Positions 42,360-52,800 of a stretch of 64,000 nucleotides of DNA are shown one piece after another. The stretch comes from Amphiura filiformis (Eukaryota; Echinodermata; Ophiuroidea; Amphilepidida; Amphiuridae), in contig NC_092644.1 of assembly GCF_039555335.1 (NCBI RefSeq), positions 52,231,365 through 52,295,364 on the forward strand, written 5' to 3'. Under the pieces are notes generated by a model, which was given only the letters and a program-made list of their open reading frames with translations, was not told the DNA's origin and made no database searches. Position numbers and translations under genes: made by a program. Position 1 is the stretch's first letter; each line of letters opens with the position of its first letter.

Positions 42360-42610
42360 TGTTTAGGGGCAAATTTCAAGCCAATTCCTCGCTCAGGTTG
42401 TTTTTTTAATGTAGGCCTATCGCCTTGTTTAGGGGAAATTTCAAACCAATTCCTCGCATATAGATTGTTTTTATTTGAGTAAAATCCTCGTTTAGGGATA
42501 GCTTGCCAAATTTTCTGCATCCTCGCTTAGGGCCATTTTTGAAAGTCATTTCACGTGGATGCTTACAACTTTTATACATGAGTGCCCCCCACCCCCCTCC
42601 CCAGATGCCT
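42360..42610. repeat. Fragment of a G-rich MITE
   Basis: Repeats of CCTCG.TTAGGG and AATTTCAA.CCAATTCCTCG followed by GAGTGCCCCCCACCCCCC. This resembles interiors and ends of the other C/G-run MITEs. Unit 2 has unrelated sequence at this place. Confidence 0.45.
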
Positions 42611-43836
42611 GTTGCTTGCTAATGTATTGCATAAAAATTGTTTGGCCCACTCTCTTTGATTCTTTGATTGTGTGTATGTGAATAGTTTGCACATGTGTTG
42701 TTTTCCTTTACTTTATTACTGCAGATACAAGTCATCTTGCTAAGCATCAGTTTTTGTCAGGACTAGAGACATTTCAGAGTTATCTGAGACAATCAAAAGT
42801 CCCTGATGATGTTGATGTTGCCATGGAGATATATGGTCAAATAGAATGCAATAGTTTTGATGTTCTAGATATGGAACAGAAGTCAATAGGAGCTGCCATA
42901 TTTTTGAGGCAAGACGTATACTTGATTTCCTGAACCTACCCTTATGCTTAAAAAAAATTGTTTGGTTGGCGTAACATAAAAAAGAATTAGGGTAGGTCGG
43001 TAGGCATTTTTTGACACATGCTTTTTAAGCTGTAAATTGCGTATGATTAAGGCTTTGGAACTTTTTTTCTTCCTCTTTTTTTAATTTTTAATTTAAATTT
43101 ATTTACTTTTTTGAAAAAAGATAAGAAAAAAAAAAGTCTAGGGTCGGGCCAATTTTTATCAAAATCAAACAATTTTTTAGACCTTATTGAGCTGTAGTCT
43201 GTGTTTTGATTCCTTAAAGCCATAATGTAACCAGGGTCTTAGCTTTTAGCTTTAGGATTTGAAAAGTGCCCATCATTTTCACGAAAACTGCCTGTCCAAA
43301 ATTTGACCCTAAAGAACATAAACCAGACCTCTATCCCTTTTGGGTGTTCGGTCAGTTCAAATAACTATTGCTATATTGATTTATTTGTCTGGTCTTGTTT
43401 TGAGTTCAGAGAACTTATTCAAGCATTAATTTTAGAAGTTAGCATAATCATACAGGAATTAATTTACCCTGTCCCAGGAGCAAATTGCCTGTCCAAAATG
43501 GTGGGTGGACAGTGATTGTAACATTTCCATAAGAATTTTGATTTCTTTTTCACAAAATGTTAGTTTTTACTGTCAGATATATACCTTTTAATTTTGATTT
43601 TATGTAAGCAATTTAGATTCTACACTTCAGGTATTATTAGATGTAAGTTTCTGTAAGTGGGTTTGCAAAGATAAAACTATTTGGACATGACTCTGAAAAT
43701 ATATTTTGCTATGTTGTAGATGAATCCTGTAATATCAGACTGACAAAGTTAATAAGTATTAAAAGCACACTGCAACTAAACTGTCAGTAATGAAGAGTTC
43801 CAACATATTGTCATTTTGAAGTTTAAGTGCCACCTA

Positions 43837-45176
43837 CCGTACTGACGCTAGTATAGACCTTTTTCCCTCTTTCCCATCATGCACTATTCCAGGGGGGTAT
43901 GAGTGTCGCCAACTACATCATCTCCCCGGGGGAGTACAGAGTTAAGTTCATTACATTCTGAATACGGACATTTCGGCTGGTGCCTTCATCACAAAAAAGG
44001 AATCCCCGATAATCACGATACTGGCGCCGCGATCACTAATACCTTTCGGGGGCAAAAAACAACATTTTTATGCCTTATGGACAAAAAAGTTTCCTGCTAT
44101 TGAAACCTATACTCTGGTTGCTCTACGAAAAAGGAATTACTATCAAAACCACTAATCCCACCAATTATCCCCTGCTGATGCCCTATTATATAGCTATCAA
44201 CATGGTGTGAATTTTTCTGTGAAAAGTGTGCCAACAGATTCCATAATACCATTATTACATAACAATTTTCTATCTTTTGGCTTGTCTACTGTGGTTTATC
44301 ATTGGGGTGGGCTTGTCCAGCTGGGAGTTAATTTGGCTAAAGGGGGTAATTATAGTAATTGGTCCTGGATAAACATCCCTTTTTCATAGAGCAAGAGGAC
44401 TATAACTTTGTATACATTTTATAGACCTAATGGTAATAAACTAATGACGGGACACGCCGTGATATTTTGTTGGCGTCCGTTTCACTTTTTTTTCGGAGAT
44501 GAAAATAAAATGTAAACACAATCTCTTACACAGATGTTCTGCATCGCTCCGTAACTGCATCACTCGTGTATTCAATAATTGCATAATTAGTAACATTGAT
44601 GGCCTTTACGATAATCCGCATATATGGAATCAGTATGCCCATATTAAGACAAAATAATTGCAAAGGTATGGCAAAGACCATCGGATGCACACGATCTATG
44701 AGGTTGATGAACTACGTCATACCCCCCTGGAATAGTGCATTGTGGGATAGAGGGAAAAAGGTCTATAGTCCCACCTTTGAGTAAAGTCCCACCCCCAAAT
44801 TTTCGAAAAATTTCAGAAATTAAAAAAAGTTATTTATTTTTTCGGCTTTGGAGTTTCCCAGGACCTAGACCTAAATGCTAGGATCATTCATGGTTGACCT
44901 TAAAAAAAAAAAAAAAAAAAATTTCAAGATATATTTGTATTTTTAATATGAAAATTGATAACTTGTATTCATGTCATACTCTATTAATGATTTCAAAATG
45001 CATTTTTTTTTTTTTAGGTCAACCATGAATGATCCTAGCATTTAGGTCTAGGTCCAGGACAGTGCTACTAAAACGAAATTTTTTTAATTTTTTTTTTAAT
45101 TCGAGTATAGTCCCACCCCCAATTTTGAAACATTTTCACCCAAAAACGGGGTGGGACTATACTCGCGTCAGTACGG
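43837..45176. mobile_element. TA-flanked palindromic element, unit 2 copy
   Basis: Same ends as the unit 1 copy (CCGTACTGACGC / GCGTCAGTACGG between TA). It lacks the 2.17-kb insertion and so shows the original 1.34-kb element. Confidence 0.8.
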
Positions 45177-46046
45177 TATATTTTTCTTTGATTATAGATC
45201 GAGTTATTAAGAGGTCATACACGTTGGTCGTTTATGTCATAAGACGTTTGCATTGCATTGTTAGGCCTTGTTAATTGATGGAATGAGCTCCCTCCATCGG
45301 TGGTAAATTGCAATAGCCTTGAGACTTGAGAGTTTTAAGTCAGCAGTTAAAGACCACTACCAAACCAAAAGTAAAAATTAAAATTTAATGCAAGCATCAT
45401 TCAGAGGTTTACACACAGTTAGTTATACAGATGAGATGAGATGAATTGAAAACATTCAAATTAAACCCCTAAAAAGTATGACATGTAGATTTAATGATAC
45501 ATTACTTTAAAATGAAAATTTGACCAGAGATGGTCATGATGTAGATCTGCGGAACTCAGTCGTCAATGATAGGTCATTTATCTATTGGTCATATATGACT
45601 AATTTGACTATCATTTGAAGACTGAGTTCTTAGGATACATCTTCCAAGGTGAGTTTCAGACAATAGCTCGGGATTTTTGTGGCAGAGGTTATCTTTTGAA
45701 TTCTTTCATGACCACTGAAGCATAGTCACGCCTGTGAAGGCCACTCGGTGTGAATTGAAAGACCATGTCACTTGCCACAAAAGAATGTCAAAGGTCATAA
45801 AACACCAATTTGGTGTCTTTCAGCTCCTCGGAATATGATGCTTAAGGTCTATGACTGGTCATGATGATGATGCATTGATGGGACTTTTTATAATTTTTTA
45901 TTTTAATATTTTAATTGAACATGCATGTCTATAAATATTGATGTAACTTTATTTTGACTAGATTAGCAGCTTTACTCAGGTTCATCTTTGGTTTTTATTG
46001 AGAGGGTCCTTGTTTACACCTATAAGGACAAAGATAGCCAACTTAC

Positions 46047-46407
46047 TTTTCAGTAAGACAGTGATCACAGTGTGTTGTTGACTAATATTTGAAATCGATC
46101 CGCCGTGGTACAAAATGTAAGAGAAAGGTTTATCACGTAAAAGCAGCTCCCCTGGCTTCACATCTCGCTTTGTTCGAATACCTCGCCCGTGGGTTGCACT
46201 AGCAAATATATCTATTATCGAGTCAGACATTCTCCTAGCTCGTTTGAAGTTAATTTTGGTGTGAAAACCACGAGAAAGCTGGACAACGTCACTTGTGGTT
46301 GCAGAATTTGACACACAGGAACGGGAAATCCCCTCACTGCGAAATTCGTTTGTTTTTGTTTTCGCCAGTAAGGGATTTCCTATTTTTGGTTGAGTCCACT
46401 TTGTCAA
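46047..46407 (-). pseudogene. Duplicate of minus SMYD exon 1, frameshifted (unit 2)
   Basis: Same start and sequence as 36280-36641 but one base shorter after the GGSISN codons. The frame shifts there and the CDHC cysteine pair is lost. The exon lies 14.7 kb upstream of exon 2 and would have to skip the unit 1 exon 1 to be used. It is likely dead as coding sequence, though its promoter could still act. Confidence 0.8.
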
Positions 46408-46634
46408 GAGATGATAGGGTGATATAAGTGATTACTATTTGTAATGTTTTGTTTTATATGCAGCGATAAAAATACAATTTCTTCAAATAACTTTATAAAA
46501 CATATGTTTTGAATATAAATTTGAATGCTTTGTGTAATTTTTAATGTTTTCAATAGTTCTCTTAAATTTAACCATCACCTATTACAAAGTAGACCAGTCT
46601 ATTTTTCCGATGGGGCACTGGCACACGATTCAAC
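46408..46634. promoter_or_regulatory. Shared SMYD promoter, unit 2 copy
   Basis: Same 227-bp gap as in unit 1 with a few base changes. It should drive the intact plus-strand gene. Confidence 0.6.
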
Positions 46635-46821
46635 ATGTTGAAGATCAGTGACAAAATCGAGGTCTTTTTACACGAAAAGCAACCAGATTTAGGTTCTCAA
46701 CGTGGGGTTAGAGCAAAATATGACATCCCTGTTGGCGACTCGTTACTCAGAGAGCAACCAGTTGCGTGGATTTTGTCGGCCAGTGAAAGAGAAAGTTATT
46801 GTCACTACTGTTTTGTAGAAT
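46635..46821 (+). CDS. Plus SMYD exon 1
   Basis: MLKISDKIEVFLHEKQPD to ESYCHYCFVE. Carries the SAM-binding RGVRA and the first MYND pair. Donor AAT|GTAAGC, phase 1. Confidence 0.9.
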
Positions 46822-49800
46822 GTAAGCTTTATACTTCTATCAATTTCATGATTTGCAATTTATGTGACGGTTTGTGACCCGTTCTGACAAAACCAGAAAC
46901 AAGTCATATTTTTGACATATCATGGTTTGAATAAAAATATAAGCACTACGAGACAATAAGCTTTAAAATGATACCATAATTGTATTAATAGCCCGGGGGG
47001 CACTTCCATGACACTCGATATGCATCATGTGCCTCGGGATAGACCTAGTTCACCACGTAAACTTATGGCTCAAAATTCGGACCGCTCGCCAATAAGTTTA
47101 CTGCTTTCTATGTTTTGAAATTTGTTGACGTTTTAACGATCCCCGATTTCCGCCGCTTATTTTAGACGTGTCACGTCACATGCATGACGCTGGTGGGTAC
47201 CAACCAAACTTCAGAAAAAAAAAACCTCGATCGCCGATAACGATGTGATATGGGAGTTACATAGGATTACACAGAGATATTTCTTGCCAAAATTTGACCA
47301 TTTCTAGGCAAGTTGGCCCTACTTTGTCTAAGTTATATGAAAAAGGACAGTCTTAAGTAAGTATAAGTGCAACGCTTTTGATGTTTTGATGTTTTGGGAG
47401 ACTGGGAGAAAAAAAAAAAAAAAAATGATGGAGCCTATTCTTGACTGTGTAATATTCCTTCAACCAGTTGCTGTGCGGTAACAGTCTTATACGATGGACA
47501 GATAGTATCAGTTTGTGAATGAGGACATCGTATAAGTTCCTTGTACTAGGGATAGACCCCCTTTTTCAAACCGGCTTGTAGTACCCATGACCCCCCTTTT
47601 TTGTGATATGGTCCTACCTATTACCCAATGACCCCCTTTAAAAAAAATTCATGTACTCAATGACCCCCTTTTTCTATTTCCTGCTATACCCAATGACCCC
47701 CCTTTTAATTACCAAATTTAGGTGGTATTTGTGTTCTCCTCCTGAAATAATGATATTTTTCACATTTCCAAATTGGCCAAGTTGTTTTTGCGCAGTTTGG
47801 CACTTATTTATGTGTACGGTACTTAATGATACTCTTTTGGCAATCCTGTACTCAATGACTCCCATTTTACTTTCAGGTTGTGTACTGAATGACCCCATAT
47901 TTTTGTAATTGAACATTTGACCTGATGAATGCCCCCTACTTTGAACATGGCGAGGCACATCCCTGCCATTTCAGATAGGGAGTGCCCCCCCCCCGATTAA
48001 TAGCATCAAAAGTTAATATTACTTTTCAAGTAGTCAAGATGTGGATAATAATTTGTATTTGATATTTTTGCCCATGCATGCTATTCTGAAGACAGTCTGA
48101 AACGATACCAGCGAATTAAAGAATTCAAGAAAACCACAGCGCATGTGTATGATATTTTTAGCCTACATCTCATATCCTTCTATCGTTGAAACAAGAAAAC
48201 GTACCTCATCACGAATCCACTTACCTTGTCCGGGGACAATATCTCACACACCATGCAATTCCGAAAAATTAGCAGCCCTTTTTTTTGGGCCAAATATCAG
48301 CATTTTATACACGTTTTATTTGTTCATTTTATCTATTGTAATTGTGATGAATATTAGGACTTAGGGGTGGTGGTGCAATAATTATGTGTACCTCTGGGGT
48401 GGTGCATTGTAGGGGGGGCAAATATTTTTGGCAGGCTAAAAAAAGGGGGAGGCAAGCATTTTTTTGGCAGGTCGAAGGGGGGGGGTCAAGCAATTTTTGG
48501 CAGTTCGAAAGGAGGGGGGAAAGTGGTTTTTGGCACAGATATTTTGGGTACCGTTTCTAAATCACGCCCTAAAATGGTGTAGGAAAACATAGGAACATGT
48601 TCAAATATGCAAAATTTCCTGCTCACTGCGCTCGCATTATGACAATTTAAGGTTTTAAATTCGGGTTCCCCAAAATCTTAGTGTGTAAAGGGGGGAGGGG
48701 CAAAGATTTTTTGGCACATCGAAAGGGGGGGGGCAAAGGTTTTTTGGCATGTCAAAAGGGGAAGATTTTTGGCACAGCCAAACCAAAGGGGGTGGGGGCA
48801 AGCGATTTTGGGCAGACCACTTTGAGAATTCAATACCACGAGGTACACATAATTGTTTCACAACCCCTTAATTAGCCCTAGCTAGTTCTTCTCACCTCAA
48901 GTTGCAAGTTTGGTAGTGAAATGCTTGCACTATTCTTGAAATCAGAGATTAATTTGTTGTATGCAGAAGTGGCACATTAATTTAATGCTTCTTCACATAC
49001 ACATGTTGATATGTCACTACCAATCTTAGGTGAGATGGCTGTGCACATCAGCATTATAAAATACTTACTGAATTTGACTTCAGTATTAAATATAGATAAT
49101 TGCAGTTACACTAGCCCCCCCCCCCACTTACCTTGCCGGTACTGAACTCCTTCAAATATACATTCCGTCTATCAACCTGCATTTGGGATGTGATCAACCA
49201 CATCTGTCACCAGAACCTTCCCTGCTCAAAGGGATCATGCCATCACAAATGCTGCCCCAATGATATGGAACACCTTACCAGTTGCTACAATTAGAAACTC
49301 TACAACAGTTGCTTCTTTCAAGAGGCAAACAAAAAATCATTTATTTGCATTTAATTCTTCCCTCATCATGTGTTTCATGCTGCGTTGTGTCCCGGGCTTT
49401 ATGTGTTTGTTGTTGGAATGTTTATTTGTAATTTAAGATCTATTTTGATAAAGCGCTGACGCCGTGTTTCCTCATGTTACGGCGTTATATAAATGTTACG
49501 GCGTTATATAAATGCGTGCTTTGTTGCTGTTGTACTAGCATTACTTAGTGTAGTAAAAAAGATTCCTTACCAGACACAAGAGCTGCTTTTGTTTTAAAAA
49601 TACAGACATGTTTCTGAGATGTGTACAAGCATATGTGGTACCGAAATAAGCAGTTTAGTAGTGAGGCCTGACTAAGCCATCATCTTCTTTCTTTCAGTGG
49701 ATGATGTCATTCTGTGCTCAAGATGTAAATTTGCAAGATATTGTGGAGAGGAGTGCAAAGTAAGATTGCTAAATAATTTTGGCATGAATGTGTTGCTGGA

Positions 49801-52800
49801 AATAGATGTGTTTTGGTCAAGTCAGGACAGAAAGCTTGGTTGTTTGTGGATCCTTTTTGCCTTCCAGTGGGATAAATTGACATTTGAATGACACTTAGGC
49901 AAAACATTGTTTGATCTTCATATATTTCCAAAATTAAGTGAAAATTTATTTTTTCTCCCTTTTTTTTTGTTAATTATTTTCTGTTAAATGAAAATTAATA
50001 CAGTTTAAATTTGTTTGACATGAAAATAGTGTCAATATGTAATTGAGCGTTGAGACTTTTTGCTGGTCGATAATCATTACTTATTTTACTGTTTCTTGTC
50101 TCTGCTAAACAAATCATTTTGCTATTTTGCTCTATCCAACTCAGTTGATGACATATAATAAAAGGTGGGTGTATTAATGTATAGTTCTGACGGTTGATTT
50201 TATTACAGAAATTGGATGAGACATTCCACAAGAATGAGTGCAAAGGACTTCAAGATTTATCACCTCTGGTACCCTCAAGTTCTGTCAGATTATTAGCCAG
50301 GATGGCACAGTTGAGATGTGAGGTAATAAGAGATGGTCATTCAGAAAGTGAGATAATGATAGATGGTCAGTCAGAAAGCGAGGTAATGATAGATGGTCAG
50401 TCAGAAAGTGAGATAATGATAGATGGTCAGTCAGAAAGCGAGGTAATGATAGATGGTCAGTCAGAAAGTGAGGTAATGATAGATGGTCAGTCAGAAAGCG
50501 AGGTAATGATAGATGGTCAGTCAGAAAGTGAGGTAATGATAGATGGTCAGTCAGAAAGTGAGATAATGATAGATGGTCAGTCAGAAAGCGAGGTAATGAT
50601 AGATGGTCAGTCAGAAAGTGAGGTAATGATAGATGGTCAGTCAGAATCAGAAAAGCTTTTGCAACCATTGTTACTTTAAAGACAGATGCAAATCAGAATT
50701 GTTACAACCAAGACTATAGCACTGTCATTTTTTATGAGAATATGCAACAGTATCATGTGTCCGATTGGAAAGGGGGATCAAAATATAAAACTAATGTGCA
50801 AGGAATGTATCTAAGAACGTTGAAAGTAAAGCAGGTAAAACATGTAAAAGATCATGTTTTGATTATATTTATGTGTGTATGTACATTGATGACATTGATA
50901 TAGTAGTCATATGACTTGGTTCTGTTATCCTTTTCAGGAAACTATTGTTACAAAAGCTGAAAACAAAACTGTAGAAACAGTTGCTTTTCCATCAAAAGTC
51001 AGCGAATTACAGTCTAGTAAGTATGGAAGAATGCATATGACATTCAATTATTTTTTTCTTTGATATTGAGATCTGAAAAGCGGGATTTTGTGCAGTGATT
51101 CTGCACCTGATCATTTGATCCAATTTGACCTATAATCTGTTGAGTGTTGATACACTGCTCTGAATGAGCTTTTCTTTGAGATCAAATCATTTTAAACAAA
51201 ATGTTCCACTTATGTACATGTATGTATTGCCACTTCTTTTTGCTATATAATTAATCTTTTATGGGCAAACTTTGTACAACAATAATACAAATTATTCAGA
51301 CCAATACAGTCAGCACAAAAGAAGATAAGCCTGGCCAACCCATAATATTAAATGAAATTTTTATATCCCCGCCCAAAGGCTGTAGTGATCTGAGAATCGT
51401 CTCAGGTAGTGATGGTATTCAATAATATTATACATTTCTACTATGTAGTAGAAACTTCAGTTTGATCACAATCTTTAGCGCTAGGAATGAAAGTTCAAGA
51501 ATTTGACATAGTTTGAAGGATATGTGAATGTGAGTCAGCAATTGATAAAGAAAGTTAATCAATCTATGATTAGAGTAAGATTATATTGAATATGATTTAG
51601 ATCTAATTAGACTTAAATTGATAGCATTGTCTCAGAATTTCCATTAAAAAATGTGCCTCTTGCGAAGCAACTTTCAAAGTTAGGTTCAAAGTTGTTTGAA
51701 GCCGGTTGCTAAATTTGCATAAAAATTGTTTGGCCCACTCTCTTTGTTTCTTTGATTGTATGTATATGAATAGTTTGCACATGTGTGTGACATTATTTTG
51801 ATGATTTAGACTTGATTCTTATTTTATTTTATTTTACTTTATTACTGCAGATACAAGTCATCTTGCTAAGCATCAGTTTTTGTCAGGACTAGAGACATTT
51901 CAGAGTTATCTGAGACAATCGAAAGTCCCTGATGATGTTGATGTTGCCATGGAGATATATGGTCAAATAGAATGCAATAGTTTTGATGTACTAGATATGG
52001 AGCAGAAGTCAATAGGAGCTGCCATATTTTTAAAGTAAGACATACTTGATTTCCTGAACCTACCCTTATGCCTAAAAAAACAATAGTTAGCTGCTCTACT
52101 TTGCATAATTAATTTTTCTATTTAAAAGCTGACAGGGTAGTATTTGCACTTATTGAGAACATTTCATTATAGTTTCCGCTGAATGTTATATGCTATAATA
52201 ATGCGCATAATTATGCCCCCATCATCATGATTAATGTTTACATGATAGGTCTACGTCTGTTTTACATGTCAATGTCGTTCCGCGGTTATTCGTTAAAACA
52301 AAAATAATTGCACCTAGGCCTAGATAAAAACATTTCTTCTTTATCGATGAATGAAGAAATGAAAAAAATTATCGAAGAAATGAAAAAAAAACAAAAAAAA
52401 AAACAATCTTATTAGAGATGTGACGGCCATACTATGAATTCAAAAGTTCAAAACATTACATGATGTTCCGAAAGTCATAACAGAAGAAGATCAAAAGAAG
52501 GTTGATTAATACGGTTGTGGTTATGCCAATAATGGCCCAGAACATCTTAAGATCTACGCATGACGACATCATGAACTTTTTTGTCATTGCATGCTGTAGG
52601 CCTATTTAACTATTCTACTGCTAGCAACATTTGGCATTTATTGAACATTGACTTCAACGTGTACAGCTGTATACCACCACACCATGTTCAACCAAGTTAG
52701 CAGATAAAGGGCAACCAGTTATTGACTTTTCTCCTGGTAAATTGGTCAATAAGCAAACATTCTTGGTCTGAGCAATCCGACAGCCTCCCCTCATGTTGAC

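Larger units (their letters stand above)
36869..42908 (+). pseudogene. Partial 5' copy of the plus SMYD gene (exons 1-5, unit 1)
   Basis: Exons 36869-37055, 40008-40069, 40678-40791, 41681-41759 and 42725-42908 encode the start, the complete MYND finger (CHYC, CSRC, CGEEC, HKNEC) and the segment up to GAAIFL. Exon 6 onward is absent before unit 2 begins. The exon 5 donor reads AG|GCAAGA, where unit 2 has AA|GTAAGA, a rare GC donor or a broken site. The exon 3 repeat array is out of frame here. It could still be transcribed from its own promoter and splice into unit 2, but as a gene it is incomplete. Confidence 0.8.
31814..43753 (+). repeat. Tandem segmental duplication, unit 1
   Basis: From AAGTATTAAAAGCACACTGC to GACTGACAAAGTTAA, unit 1 matches 43754-53453 in the same order and orientation, with long stretches of near identity. 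It carries the shared SMYD promoter, minus exon 1 and plus exons 1-5. Both breakpoints are intronic: the left one in minus intron 1, the right one about 30 bp before the plus exon 6 position. Unit-specific insertions make it 2.2 kb longer than unit 2. Confidence 0.95.

Noticed and set aside
43903-44389. Small ORFs duplicated in both units (for example MNFSVKSVPTDS)
   Set aside because: They lie within the TA-flanked palindromic element and are conserved only because the segment is duplicated.
50323-50655. CRISPR-like array
   Set aside because: Units are contiguous with no unique spacers, within a eukaryotic exon. It is a minisatellite.
50285-50668. Long minus-strand ORF of LTDHLSLPHF repeats
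   Set aside because: Antisense shadow of the exon 3 coding minisatellite.
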